A DNA stretch of 63,262 nucleotides from Acetobacter pomorum. GTDB lineage: Bacteria > Pseudomonadota > Alphaproteobacteria > Acetobacterales > Acetobacteraceae. Below, piece by piece: positions 8,998-18,346 of the stretch (positions within the stretch are counted from its first letter, which is position 1; the number at the start of each line of letters is the position of its first letter). Location of the stretch: the NCBI RefSeq assembly GCF_002738225.1, contig NZ_PEBQ01000141.1:1-63262 (forward strand), in the 5' to 3' direction. The notes under the pieces were generated by a model that searched no databases, had not been told where the DNA came from, and was given only the letters and a program-made list of their open reading frames with translations. The position numbers and the translations under genes are program-made.

Positions 8998-11247
8998 TTA
9001 TGATCGCTTTTTGCGCCTGGCAGCCGGATCATAACCACCCCCACCTGGCCCCAAGGGGCGTGGCACTTTGTCTTTTTTGGGTTTGCGGCCACTTGCTGGC
9101 GTTTTTCCTGCTGTTGAGGCTGGCACTGCAGGTGGTTCCAGCCCAAGCTGCAAGGCTTCCAGACGCTGAATTTCATCTCGCAGGCGGGCTGCCGTTTCAA
9201 ACTCCAGTTCCGCTGCCGCAGAACGCATGCGTTTTTCCAACCCGGCAATGGCAGCACCCAGATCCTGCCCTACAAACTCTGCCACGCCTGTATCTTCATC
9301 TGGCGCAATGGTGACATAATCCTGCTCGAACACAGAAGACACAATATCACTGATATTCTTGCGCACACTTTGCGGCGTAATGCCGTGTTCCGTGTTCCAC
9401 GCTATCTGTTTTTCACGCCGGCGGGCTGTTTCCTCTACGGCGTAAGTGAGAGAATCCGTCATTTTATCTGCGTAAAGCAGAACCCGGCCTTCTACATTTC
9501 GGGCCGCACGGCCAATGGTCTGGATAAGTGATGTGCGTGACCGCAAGAACCCTTCCTTATCTGCATCCAGAATGGCCACCAACGAACATTCCGGAATATC
9601 CAGACCTTCTCGCAACAGGTTAATGCCAATGAGCACATCAAAGGCGCCCATGCGCAAATCGCGGATAATTTCTATGCGTTCCAGCGTATCAACATCAGAA
9701 TGTAGATACCGCACCCGAATACCAGCTTCGTTCATGTAATCGGTTAAATCTTCCGCCATGCGTTTGGTCAGCGTTGTCACCAACACGCGCCCACCCTTGC
9801 CAATGGTGGTCCGACATTCTGCCAGCAGATCATCTACCTGATGTTCTACAGGCCGGATAATTGTAATGGGGTCCACCAACCCGGTAGGGCGAATAACCTG
9901 TTCAGCAAACACGCCGCCTGTGCGTTCCATTTCCCACGGGCCGGGTGTAGCACTTACAAAAATGCTTTGCGGCCGAAACTTGTCCCATTCCGCAAAATTC
10001 AAGGGCCGGTTATCCAGACAGGACGGAAGCCGAAAACCAAATTCCGCCAGAACGGATTTACGTGCATGGTCTCCTCGTTCCATACCGCCAATCTGCGGCA
10101 CGGTTACGTGGCTTTCATCTACAATCAGCAGCGCATCTTCGGGCAGATATTCAAACAAGGTTGGTGGAGGATCCCCCGGTTTGCGGCCTGAAAGATAGCG
10201 CGAATAGTTTTCGATCCCCTTACACACACCTGTTGTTTCCAGCATTTCCAGATCAAAGGTGGTGCGTTGGTCCAGCCGTTCTGCTTCCAACAGCTTGCCA
10301 GATTTTGTAAACACATCAAGCTGCCCGCGTAGTTCCTGCTTGATACCTTTGATGGCCTGATTCAACGTGGGCCGTGGTGTCACGTAATGGCTGTTTGCGT
10401 AAATTGTAATTTCCTGCAGATCAGCCGTTTTTTCACCCGTGAGCGGGTCAAACTCTATCAGCCCATCAATTTCATCCCCAAACAAGGAAACACGCCAAGC
10501 TCTATCCTCATTCTGTACGGGAAAAATATCTATTGTTTCCCCGCGCACCCGGAAGGTACCCCGCGCAAACGCAGCATCATTCCGACGGTACTGGAGTTCA
10601 ACAAGGCTTTTTATAAGTTTATCCCGATCAATTTCTCCACCCAGTTCCAGCTTTACCACCATGCGGGAATAGGTTTCTACAGACCCGATACCGTAAATAC
10701 AGGAAACAGACGCTACAATAATCACGTCGTTCCGCTCCAGCAGCGCCTGTGTGGCGGCATGGCGCATACGGTCGATTTGTTCGTTTATCTGGCTGTCTTT
10801 TTCAATATATGTATCAGACCGTGGCACATAGGCTTCTGGCTGGTAATAGTCGTAATAACTTACAAAATATTCCACAGCATTATTGGGGAAAAACTGCTTC
10901 ATTTCCCCATAAAGCTGGGCTGCCAATGTTTTGTTGGGTGCTAAAATAAGGGTTGGTTTTTGCGTGGCCTCAATAATTTTGGCCATGGAAAAGGTTTTGC
11001 CAGACCCCGTAACCCCCAGCAGAACCTGATCGCGCTCTCCAGCTTCCACCCCCGCCACCAGTTCACTGATCGCCTGTGGCTGATCGCCTGCCGGTTCATA
11101 TTCCGACACCACTTCCATACGTTTCAAACGTGGACGCGGGGCCTGTTTTTCCGGCTCAAACAGAACGGGAGGAAGACTGGCAGCACGTTCGCTTAATGAG
11201 GGGCGCTTTTTGCCACGTGCCGCAGAGGAAGAAGTTTTGGAAGCCAT
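8998..11247 (-). CDS. uvrB: UvrABC excinuclease subunit B
   Basis: Damage-verifying helicase-like subunit of nucleotide excision repair. It loads on DNA with UvrA and then recruits UvrC. Visible features: Walker A GVTGSGKT at 78-85, the beta-hairpin region [12 protein letters not shown], the DESH motif (LLIVDESH), helicase motifs V and VI ([22 protein letters not shown]) and a C-terminal UVR domain (about 680-715). At 749 aa it is longer than the usual 660-680 because of an N-terminal extension of about 45 residues and a Lys/Arg-rich tail ending [11 protein letters not shown]. Start ATG at 11247. Confidence 0.97.
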   Translation of the reverse strand: MASKTSSSAARGKKRPSLSERAASLPPVLFEPEKQAPRPRLKRMEVVSEYEPAGDQPQAISELVAGVEAGERDQVLLGVTGSGKTFSMAKIIEATQKPTLILAPNKTLAAQLYGEMKQFFPNNAVEYFVSYYDYYQPEAYVPRSDTYIEKDSQINEQIDRMRHAATQALLERNDVIIVASVSCIYGIGSVETYSRMVVKLELGGEIDRDKLIKSLVELQYRRNDAAFARGTFRVRGETIDIFPVQNEDRAWRVSLFGDEIDGLIEFDPLTGEKTADLQEITIYANSHYVTPRPTLNQAIKGIKQELRGQLDVFTKSGKLLEAERLDQRTTFDLEMLETTGVCKGIENYSRYLSGRKPGDPPPTLFEYLPEDALLIVDESHVTVPQIGGMERGDHARKSVLAEFGFRLPSCLDNRPLNFAEWDKFRPQSIFVSATPGPWEMERTGGVFAEQVIRPTGLVDPITIIRPVEHQVDDLLAECRTTIGKGGRVLVTTLTKRMAEDLTDYMNEAGIRVRYLHSDVDTLERIEIIRDLRMGAFDVLIGINLLREGLDIPECSLVAILDADKEGFLRSRTSLIQTIGRAARNVEGRVLLYADKMTDSLTYAVEETARRREKQIAWNTEHGITPQSVRKNISDIVSSVFEQDYVTIAPDEDTGVAEFVGQDLGAAIAGLEKRMRSAAAELEFETAARLRDEIQRLEALQLGLEPPAVPASTAGKTPASGRKPKKDKVPRPLGPGGGGYDPAARRKKRS

Positions 11248-11305
11248 TGCTCAAACATGGGCCGCCACATGCCCAGACGCAAGATATGGCCGCTACAAAA
11301 CCACC

Positions 11306-11758
11306 CTAACGCACCACATGAAACAGAATGCGTGAAAGCGGGGTATGAGAGAGCACAATAACCACCAGCCCCAGCCCAATGCCTACGCGCCCGCCAATAT
11401 AGGTATAAACCTGAGAAAGCTCATCCCGGCTGGCCATATCCATAAATGGATCCAGCCCTTTATAATCAGCCAGCGCCCTCATGCTGCGATAGCGCGAAAG
11501 CGCATCTGCACCCAACCCGGCACGGCTGAATTGCTGCGCGCTATAATTGTCCAGATCTTCTTTACGAAACTGAACAGCACCCGCTCGGTGAGAAACAGAT
11601 TTGGGCCCACAGCCCAATATTTCCAGAAACCTCAGCCTGCGTGCGGGAATACCCAGATAGCCCGCAGCCTCAACCCGCCCCAACAACTGTTGGAGCGGGA
11701 ACATGCAGACTGTCGCCTGCTCAGGCTCAGCCTGATAAGGGGGGCGCGGCTCTTTCAT
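11306..11758 (-). CDS. Unknown protein with one C-terminal membrane segment
   Basis: About 150 aa. The middle (LGRVEAAGYLGIPARRLRFLEILGCGPKSV) resembles the helix-turn-helix of excisionase/MerR-like DNA-binding proteins, in which a short motif selects a residue pair and is followed by a Lys/Arg-rich wing. The last 25 residues are hydrophobic (VGIGLGLVVIVLSH) and look like a membrane anchor. A DNA-binding-like segment tethered to the membrane would be odd; the resemblance may be superficial. ATG 11758 is preferred; a GTG at 11785 would add nine residues. It lies between the aldo/keto reductase and uvrB, same strand. Confidence 0.55.
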   Translation of the reverse strand: MKEPRPPYQAEPEQATVCMFPLQQLLGRVEAAGYLGIPARRLRFLEILGCGPKSVSHRAGAVQFRKEDLDNYSAQQFSRAGLGADALSRYRSMRALADYKGLDPFMDMASRDELSQVYTYIGGRVGIGLGLVVIVLSHTPLSRILFHVVR

Positions 11759-11869
11759 ATCCTCACAGAGTGCGAAAAAAGCCACATCTGAGTCAATGCG
11801 TATCGGCCACCGCCAGCCTTGCGGGCAGAACAGGGCTTCATAAACCAGCCCTGCACCTGTTACGCCATA

Positions 11870-12853
11870 TTAGGCCCGCAATGGCGGCGCCATGAATTCC
11901 GGCCCTACCGGATCTTTAATATCCTTGGCCAAAATAGCATCAACGGCTTTCATGTCTTCCGCATCCAGCTTCCAGCCAAAGGCATCGTCCACACCGGCAA
12001 TCTGCTCTGGCTTGCGCGCACCCCACAGGGCAATGGTTGGCCCCCTATCCAGAACCCAGCGAATAGCCAGTGCCAGCATGCTTTTGCCGTGCTTGTTGGC
12101 AATGGCCTTCAGATCTTCCACCGCCTGCAGATACTGGCCAAAACGCGGCTGCTGAAATTTGGGATCTGTCTTGCGCAGATCATCCCCTTCAAACTTGCGA
12201 TCTACCGTCATGCGGCCAGAAAGCAGGCCACGGCACAGCGGGCCATAAGCCAGCACAACCAGATTGTTCTTTTCTGCATAAGGCAGAACATCACGTTCTA
12301 TTTCACGCTCAAACAGATTGTAGGGGGGCTGCACAGCAGAAACCGGTGCAAATTTGCGGAATTCATCCATCTGCGCGGGGGAAAAGTTGCTCAACCCCAA
12401 GGCTTTAACCTTGCCGCTTTTTACCAGATTTTCCAGTGCGCGGGCGGTTTCTTCAAACGGTGTGCGCGTATCCGGCCAATGTACCTGATACAGATCAATA
12501 TAGTCTGTGCGTAGGCGGCGTAAGGACTGCTCTATTTCATCTTCAATCCGCGCGGGCCGACTATCCCGAAAAACCTTGCCATCCTGCCAGTTTAGCCCAA
12601 CCTTGGTGGCCAGAATAACGCGCCCACGCCGGCCTTCCAAAGCCTTGCCAATAACTTCTTCAGAATGTCCAAACCCATAAACTGGCGCTGTATCAATCAT
12701 ATTGATACCGAGCTCCAGAGCTTCATCTATGGTCTTGCTGGCATTTGCATCATCTGCGCCACCCCACATGGAACCACCAATGGCCCACGTGCCCAATGCA
12801 ATACGCGAGGCAGGTTTGGCTATACCCGGAATGGCAATTGTATCTGCCGACAT
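11870..12853 (-). CDS. Aldo/keto reductase
   Basis: 327 aa NAD(P)H-dependent oxidoreductase with a TIM-barrel fold. The catalytic Asp and Tyr are in NMIDTAPVYGFGHSEEV, the Lys in RVILATKVGL, and the His in LYQVHWPD. The C-terminal cofactor-binding part (PTIALWGARKPEQI) is a variant of the usual IPG(A/T)R motif. It resembles the YdhF/IolS/perakine-reductase-like branch. Substrate unknown. Monocistronic-looking, with a divergent NUDIX gene upstream. Confidence 0.92.
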   Translation of the reverse strand: MSADTIAIPGIAKPASRIALGTWAIGGSMWGGADDANASKTIDEALELGINMIDTAPVYGFGHSEEVIGKALEGRRGRVILATKVGLNWQDGKVFRDSRPARIEDEIEQSLRRLRTDYIDLYQVHWPDTRTPFEETARALENLVKSGKVKALGLSNFSPAQMDEFRKFAPVSAVQPPYNLFEREIERDVLPYAEKNNLVVLAYGPLCRGLLSGRMTVDRKFEGDDLRKTDPKFQQPRFGQYLQAVEDLKAIANKHGKSMLALAIRWVLDRGPTIALWGARKPEQIAGVDDAFGWKLDAEDMKAVDAILAKDIKDPVGPEFMAPPLRA

Positions 12854-13022
12854 AAGATGCGCTCCTTGATAGCTGGTTTATATGTTCCGTGCACAACATC
12901 CACACGGTTATGGCTGTATTTAACACGTATTTTCTGTATTGGAGCAAAGAGAAAAAATGGCCAAAACCCTTTTACGCAGATAAGGGTTGACCAGTGTTCA
13001 TGACCTTTTAGACTTTTCAAGC

Positions 13023-13487
13023 ATGACAACATCCAATCTTGCCGCTTTCCCCCGCTCTGGTGTTCTTGCTATTGTACGCAGGCAGAACACCTTTTTGCTT
13101 GTGCGCCGTGCAAATGCGCCAGATGCTGGATTATGGGGTTTTCCCGGTGGACGGATTGAGGCAGGAGAAACCATTTTTCATGCCGCAGAACGCGAGCTTT
13201 TAGAAGAAACATCCTTACCCGCAAAAGCAACTTCCATAATAGATGCTTTTGACAGCCTGCATTACGATGCCAATGGCACGCTGCAATTCCATTACATTAT
13301 TCTTGCTGTAAAATGTGAGGAACAAGAACAGGCCCATAACCCCATACAAGCAGGGGATGATGCCTTGGAAGCCCGTTGGTTTTCCTATCAGGAAATCAGC
13401 GCTCTTGGTGCGCGTGCCAGCGCACGCCTGCACGGCTTAACGCGCCAGATCCTGCAAAAGGAAGCACCTTCCTATCTCTCTCAATAA
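13023..13487 (+). CDS. NUDIX hydrolase
   Basis: 154 aa pyrophosphohydrolase. The Nudix box reads G-G-R-I-E-A-G-E-T then R-E-L-L-E-E-T with the standard spacing, so the metal-binding glutamates are all present. Start ATG at 13023 is preferred over 13000-region alternatives because MTTSNLAAFPRSGVLAIV places the first strand as in the family. Size and sequence fit the ADP-ribose/NADH-like or dNTP-cleaning branches; the substrate is not readable. Divergent from the aldo/keto reductase and convergent with dsbB. Confidence 0.88.
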   Translation: MTTSNLAAFPRSGVLAIVRRQNTFLLVRRANAPDAGLWGFPGGRIEAGETIFHAAERELLEETSLPAKATSIIDAFDSLHYDANGTLQFHYIILAVKCEEQEQAHNPIQAGDDALEARWFSYQEISALGARASARLHGLTRQILQKEAPSYLSQ

Positions 13488-13533
13488 ATCAGGAAAATTC
13501 ATGATCAGGGCATGTGTTTTTTAATATGCCCAC

Positions 13534-14049
13534 TTAATGAAAAATCCGGCGTGTGACACGCTCCAACTTTTGACGCCAGATTACAAATATCCACAGCACA
13601 GCAGCCGCATATATTCCCCCCATGACTGTCATGGAAACAGGCACACCGGGCACCAGGTACGTTGCGGCATCACATGGTTTGGAAGGCAGAAGCGGCATGG
13701 AGGCCAAGCGCTCCGCCATAGTATGCCCGGAAACATGTGGGGCATGGCAGGCAGGAAATGGGCTGGGCCACCACTGCCACTCCACCCCGGCATGGCACAC
13801 AGAAAGCCCTATTGCCCCCAGCATGAAAGGGACCGTTAGCCACACAATTTGCCGGGCGATTTTATCTGGCAACACAGCTGCCACAATGCCCGCACCTAAC
13901 AGCAAACGCCACGGCCAGCGTTCCCACAAACATAATTCACAGGGCATAATCTGCAAAACATGTTGGGTATACCATGCCACTCCCAACGCCAATAACGCCG
14001 CAACAGCCAAAAACAGCGCAAGCGGCCGAGATGCATGGCCTCCCCTCAT
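13534..14049 (-). CDS. DsbB-like disulfide bond formation protein
   Basis: 171 aa inner-membrane quinone reductase that reoxidises DsbA. Four hydrophobic segments are visible. The first periplasmic loop has the C-E-L-C pair (C37, C40), followed by the conserved W-E-R-W-P-W stretch. The second loop has a Cys in FPACHAPH and another in PSKPCDAATY. The start at 14049 forms an ATGA overlap with the otsA stop; the longer frame from 14094 would run well into otsA and is less likely. Overlap implies co-translation with otsBA, although the functional link is not obvious. Confidence 0.88.
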   Translation of the reverse strand: MRGGHASRPLALFLAVAALLALGVAWYTQHVLQIMPCELCLWERWPWRLLLGAGIVAAVLPDKIARQIVWLTVPFMLGAIGLSVCHAGVEWQWWPSPFPACHAPHVSGHTMAERLASMPLLPSKPCDAATYLVPGVPVSMTVMGGIYAAAVLWIFVIWRQKLERVTRRIFH

Positions 14050-15392
14050 GCAGAACGCACCTCTGCCAATGACGTAATAAAGGAACGTGCCCAACTGCCA
14101 GCCGTAACACGCCAGACATCTGGCTTAAGCCGCTTCCACCGCACCTGTCTTTCAGAAAGAGACATGCTGAGTGCTTTATGCAGGGCATCTGCCACTTCAT
14201 CCGCATCGTGCGGATTGACCAAAAGGGCATCTTCCATTTCTGGCGCGGCACCAGCAAAACGGGAGAGAATAAGCGCACCAGGGTCTTTTTCATCCTGAGC
14301 GGCCACATATTCCTTGGCCACCAGGTTCATGCCATCCCGCAAGGGCGTTACCAATGCTGCGCGGGCAAGGCGGAAAAACGGTGCCAGCAGTTCACGCGGG
14401 ACCGGATGCGTAAGATAGCGAATAGGCACCCAGTCAAAATCTCCATACGTGCCATTCAGGTGGCCCACCACACCATCCAGTTCTTCGCGCAGCACCTTAT
14501 ATTCTGGCACGCTGCCGCGTGAAACAGGTGTGATCTGAAGGTAGATCACCTTGCCCCGATATTCCGGATATTTACGCAAAAACACTTCATACGCCCGAAA
14601 GCGCTCCGGCAACCCTTTGGAGTAATCCATCCGGTCCACGCCAATAATCAGCGGCAAACCCCTCAGACTTTTCTCCAGCTTCTGCACTTCAGGATTATTC
14701 AACCCGGCAGACGCCTGCTGCTGAAAACTCTCCGGGTCTATCCCTATGGGAAAGACACGCGCCCGTGCAGGCACGCCAACAACAGAGAACCCTTCATTAA
14801 CATTGCGGGCATCATCTTCAGTCTGCACACCCATAACATCATAGGCGCGCAAAGACTTCATCAGTTTTTCCGCTCCCGGCAAGGCACGCATCAGGCTCCA
14901 TGGCGGAAACGGAATGTGCAGAAAAAAGCCAATGCGGCATTTTACGCCCAGTTCACGCAATGCCAGCCCAAGCGGGAACAAATGGTAATCATGCACCCAG
15001 ATCAAATCATCAGATTTCAATAACGGGGCAAGTTTACGCGCGAACATTGTATTCACGGCATGGTAAATGTGCCGGTCCTGCCGCGTATAATTCATCAACC
15101 CAGCGCGGTAATGGCACAGAGGCCACAAAATGCCGTTGGAATACCCTTCGTAAAATCCATTATATTCCGATTGGGTGAGATCCACAGTGGCATAGGTTAC
15201 ATTATCCACCTTATCTACGCTGACGCGCCGATCTTCACCCTCATCATCGGGAACTTGCTGGCCAGACCAGCCAAACCACAAACACTCCTGCCCCTGCACG
15301 GCATCACGCAGGGCAACAGCCAACCCTCCGGCAGGTTGGGCACGCTCACGCACTGCTGGAACACGGTTGGAAACAATAACAAGACGCGCCAT
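14046..15392 (-). CDS. otsA: Trehalose-6-phosphate synthase
   Basis: 448 aa GT20 enzyme joining UDP-glucose and glucose-6-phosphate. It opens with LVIVSNRVPAV as in OtsA, has the W-V-H-D-Y-H-L active-site stretch, the HIPFPPW loop, the VDRMDYSKGLPERF Lys/Arg motif, and the C-terminal DGMNLVAKEYVAAQ nucleotide-sugar site. Slightly shorter than E. coli OtsA (474). It begins three bases after otsB ends, so the two form an operon for the osmolyte trehalose, useful for acid, ethanol and desiccation stress. Confidence 0.96.
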   Translation of the reverse strand: MARLVIVSNRVPAVRERAQPAGGLAVALRDAVQGQECLWFGWSGQQVPDDEGEDRRVSVDKVDNVTYATVDLTQSEYNGFYEGYSNGILWPLCHYRAGLMNYTRQDRHIYHAVNTMFARKLAPLLKSDDLIWVHDYHLFPLGLALRELGVKCRIGFFLHIPFPPWSLMRALPGAEKLMKSLRAYDVMGVQTEDDARNVNEGFSVVGVPARARVFPIGIDPESFQQQASAGLNNPEVQKLEKSLRGLPLIIGVDRMDYSKGLPERFRAYEVFLRKYPEYRGKVIYLQITPVSRGSVPEYKVLREELDGVVGHLNGTYGDFDWVPIRYLTHPVPRELLAPFFRLARAALVTPLRDGMNLVAKEYVAAQDEKDPGALILSRFAGAAPEMEDALLVNPHDADEVADALHKALSMSLSERQVRWKRLKPDVWRVTAGSWARSFITSLAEVRSA

Positions 15393-15395
15393 CCC

Positions 15396-16139
15396 TTACC
15401 GGCTCCCACCTGTAAGAGAGGCCAACCAGGCCCGAAAGATGGAAGGGGTGGGAAAATCGGACGGAATACGCAGCCCAATCCCCCCCATTCTGCGCACAGC
15501 GGCTATGGCATCTTCATCCGTCACATCATCCCCCACAAATACGGGTTTTCGCCCTGTAAAGGGAGGGTTTTCCATAAGCAATGTTACGGCATAGCCCTTG
15601 TCTATTCCTGCGGGCCTTATTTCCCATGCCATTTTTGCCGGCAGAAGCAGGAATGTCCCCTTGGACTGCTTCACCCACTCTGCGGCAGCCAGACGCAATG
15701 CTTCTGCGGCTTCTGGCGCTGCACGATAATGCAGCACAAACCCGCCTTCCTTGTGCTCTAGCCGTGTGCCCGGCAATGTTGCCAACAAACTGCGTGCCTG
15801 CGCCAGCCATTCTGGCGGCAAAGGCGGCAGCGCGGCCCGTTCAATCGGCCCACCCGGACGATGCCGAATAGCTACCCCGTGCTCTCCGGCAACTGCAAAC
15901 GGCACATCCCCCAGAAAATGATCTATCTGATCAATCGGGCGGCCGGAAACAACAGCCAAAGCATCCCCACATGCTTCACGCAAGCGGCGCAGGCTATCAA
16001 GAAGCCCATCTGGCACCACAACAGATTCTGGCGTGGGAGCAATATCCACCAGAGTACCATCAAAATCGAGCAGAAACGCTGTTTCGTTTAACGGGGGTAG
16101 ATGAAAACGGAAATCCTGCGCACCGAGAGAACCTAGCAC
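15396..16139 (-). CDS. otsB: Trehalose-6-phosphate phosphatase
   Basis: 247 aa HAD-family phosphatase that removes phosphate from trehalose-6-phosphate. The nucleophile motif is FLLDFDGTLVDI (D-x-D), the second HAD motif is in AVVSGRPIDQ, and the acidic motif is VFVGDDVTDED. First gene of otsB-otsA-dsbB on the minus strand. Length is typical. Confidence 0.95.
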   Translation of the reverse strand: MLGSLGAQDFRFHLPPLNETAFLLDFDGTLVDIAPTPESVVVPDGLLDSLRRLREACGDALAVVSGRPIDQIDHFLGDVPFAVAGEHGVAIRHRPGGPIERAALPPLPPEWLAQARSLLATLPGTRLEHKEGGFVLHYRAAPEAAEALRLAAAEWVKQSKGTFLLLPAKMAWEIRPAGIDKGYAVTLLMENPPFTGRKPVFVGDDVTDEDAIAAVRRMGGIGLRIPSDFPTPSIFRAWLASLTGGSR

Positions 16140-16316
16140 GTTTGCACCTCAATCCTTGTTGTGATGTCTGGACCTGAAGGCAAAATTGCTAGGCACTTTC
16201 TGCCAGACCATCGTGTTTATACACGTTGCCGAACACCCCCTGCTTCGACAACCACCGATCACACAGACCTGCCGCGCAGAACAGGCACAAAAGCGAAACG
16301 GCTTTTTAACCCAACG

Positions 16317-16904
16317 TTAATAGACACCCCCAGTTTCCTGCTTGTCTGGGAGGGTATCGGGCACTTCTGAACTACCAGTATGGCCAGAAGATGTTTTATC
16401 TCCACCATCTGCTGGTGTTGGCGCCGTATCCACGCCGGATGCAGGCGGAGCCGGTGGCGCCACCGGTTTGGGGAGTGGCGGCAACGCAGGGCCTGTATCT
16501 GCCCCTTCACACCGCACCATCCGCACATCATACACCGGGCTTTCAAACACCCCTAAGGCAGGCTCTGCCGCCAGCATCCACCCCTGAAAAGTGGCGCCAT
16601 TAGGGTGCTTGTCCTGCATGGCCAGCCATGCTGCAGCATCCGGTGAAAGTGTTGGCGGCCGTAACAGGCAACGAGAGGGCGTAATATCCAAACTTTTATA
16701 ATGCGCTGTTGTACCTACCGGAATAGAAAGGACTTCCACATGGGCATCCAGCCTGTCCAGCACCCGTACAACAGCGGTATCCTTACCTTGCCATGTATCT
16801 GGTGCATAAACTGCCGGTGGGGCCAATACCGTGCCCGCAGCGTGCGCCAGAAGAGGCATGCCAGCCAGCGTGGCGGCACAAACCGCAAGCGCATATCGCT
16901 TCAT
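16317..16904 (-). CDS. DUF2155 domain protein, exported
   Basis: 195 aa. A signal peptide covers about 1-22 (AGMPLLAHAAG). The centre, GATFQGWMLAAEPALGVFE followed by SPVYDVRMVRC, is the characteristic DUF2155 core seen across Alphaproteobacteria. The last 50 residues are Pro/Ala/Ser/Thr-rich and probably disordered. Its start overlaps the preceding small gene by ATGA, and NDUFA12 is two genes upstream, an arrangement I recall as common in Rhodospirillales. Molecular role not known. Confidence 0.85.
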   Translation of the reverse strand: MKRYALAVCAATLAGMPLLAHAAGTVLAPPAVYAPDTWQGKDTAVVRVLDRLDAHVEVLSIPVGTTAHYKSLDITPSRCLLRPPTLSPDAAAWLAMQDKHPNGATFQGWMLAAEPALGVFESPVYDVRMVRCEGADTGPALPPLPKPVAPPAPPASGVDTAPTPADGGDKTSSGHTGSSEVPDTLPDKQETGGVY

Positions 16905-17122
16905 GCTGGCTGACTCCCATTTTTGGGAGAAGCAAGGCTGTCTACCATCTCTTTCAAACGCGCACGCATAAACTGTTCATTCACTCCCATCAGCATGGCG
17001 TCCTCAAACGCGTCTCGCATAATATCCTGCACCTCCTGCCAGTTTTCTGTCAGAAGGCGCAGCTTTTCATGGCAGGTTATGGGGTCTCCATCATCCTGCG
17101 GCCAGAAGCGTGGCTTTTCCAT
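16901..17122 (-). CDS. Small acidic protein of unknown function (73 aa)
   Basis: Cytoplasmic-looking, mostly helical and charged (LRLLTENWQEVQDIMRDAF), with no Cys cluster or membrane segment. Coding status is supported by the exact ATGA overlap with the DUF2155 gene and by being the only open frame in this gap between mlaD-like and DUF2155 genes. No family recognised. Confidence 0.6.
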   Translation of the reverse strand: MEKPRFWPQDDGDPITCHEKLRLLTENWQEVQDIMRDAFEDAMLMGVNEQFMRARLKEMVDSLASPKNGSQPA

Positions 17123-17173
17123 ACTGTTGGTTTCCCGGCTTCAATTTTAAATTAACGGATTTTTATGTCTGTT

Positions 17174-17710
17174 TCAGGGCAAATCATTCCCGCCCGTGCC
17201 GCCACCACTGGTAGGGGCAGTTTTGTTGGCACGTGTCAGAGTATCCGTAACCGAGAAAATGAACTTGCTGAGCAACTGCTCCAAACTGATGGAGCCCTGG
17301 GTCTGCCCAACTGTTTCACCGGGTTTCAGGGTTTTGTCATCCCCACCGGGGGAGAGGGCAATATACTTACCCCCCAGCAAACTATCGCTGGTAATAATGG
17401 CGGCTGTATCATCTGAAAGATGAATATCAGGGCGCACTGTAAAGGTGACATGCGCCTTGAAACTGTGCGGGTCTACCGTTTCACTGACAACCTGCCCGAT
17501 AGTTACGCCTGCCAGCCTGACATCAGAGCCGATATCCAGCCCATCTATGTGCGTAAAATCGGCATTAAGCCGGTACCCGGTTGTATCTGTCTTGCGGCCT
17601 TCGCCCACTACGGCAGCCACCAGCATACCGCCGATAGCTGCCAGCACGACAGCGCCTGTAAGCAGTTCTGTCAGACTACGCCGAGATTGTTCTGCCATTG
17701 CTGAAGCCAT
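17174..17710 (-). CDS. mlaD: MlaD-like MCE-domain lipid transport protein
   Basis: 178 aa. One N-terminal membrane anchor (LTGAVVLAAIGGMLVAAVVG) precedes a single MCE domain (about 45-145), recognisable from YRLNADFTHIDGLDIGSDVRL and VRLAGVTIGQV. MlaD hexamers sit on the inner membrane with the MlaFE ATPase and permease and pass phospholipids to MlaC. mlaE and mlaF are not in the window, but mlaA and mlaC lie together at 31278-32777. A start at 17698 is also possible. Confidence 0.88.
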   Translation of the reverse strand: MASAMAEQSRRSLTELLTGAVVLAAIGGMLVAAVVGEGRKTDTTGYRLNADFTHIDGLDIGSDVRLAGVTIGQVVSETVDPHSFKAHVTFTVRPDIHLSDDTAAIITSDSLLGGKYIALSPGGDDKTLKPGETVGQTQGSISLEQLLSKFIFSVTDTLTRANKTAPTSGGGTGGNDLP

Positions 17711-17767
17711 AAGCCACCTTGCACTCCCTGTATTGCCTATATGGCTTAGCAGGAAATGCGCGGCAGA

Positions 17768-18136
17768 TCACGCATCAGGTGTCCATGCCTCGTAATCTCC
17801 TGTGGCAGGAGGGTGCTGACCCGTAGAATACAGGCTGCCCGGTGGCCTGTATGCCTGTGCCGTACCTGTCATGTTGGGTTGGTATGGCAACTGCCACGGC
17901 TTGCGTTCTTCTGCCGGAATAGGCGCATCCAGCGTGTGATGCAGCCACCCCCACCATTCTGGCGGCACGGCAGAGGCATCCTCCCCTTTCAGGTAGATCA
18001 CCCAACGTTCGGGCCGTTCCACACCCCCACCCTGCCGGGCCGGGCCAGTGGATTCGTAATAACTGCGGCCATCGGCATCCTTGCCAACCAGCCGCCCTTT
18101 TCGGCGCGTATGCAGCCATGTTCCAAAGTTTGCCAT
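17768..18136 (-). CDS. NDUFA12-type complex I accessory subunit
   Basis: 122 aa, matching the NDUFA12/B17.2 family of NADH:ubiquinone oxidoreductase accessory subunits found in mitochondria and Alphaproteobacteria. The signature stretches are GTWLHTRRKGRLVGKDADG, RPERWVIYLKG and the W-G-W-L-H-H-T core with PWQLPYQPNMTGT near the end. ATG at 18136 (MANFGTW) is the family start; the longer frame to 18370 is an unrelated extension. The main nuo operon is not in the window. Confidence 0.93.
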   Translation of the reverse strand: MANFGTWLHTRRKGRLVGKDADGRSYYESTGPARQGGGVERPERWVIYLKGEDASAVPPEWWGWLHHTLDAPIPAEERKPWQLPYQPNMTGTAQAYRPPGSLYSTGQHPPATGDYEAWTPDA

Positions 18137-18346
18137 GTGTTGAATGATAGGACTCCACCCCCGCACTGGTCCATGAAATATGCATATGCGCCTGATCAAC
18201 TGCGCTCGATCAGCCCGTATTGCGGCAAGAAGCGGGACTTCACAAAAAGTTATCCCCCATATCCTCATTATGCAGAGTGTTAACCGCCTTTTGGCAGCAC
18301 GATTCCGGGTTCCGAGGCGCAGGGCGAAAACGATAAACTGCCCCGC

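Noticed and set aside
13508..13531. 6-bp stem between the NUDIX and dsbB genes
   Set aside because: Stem is short and the T-run is in the loop; could be chance.
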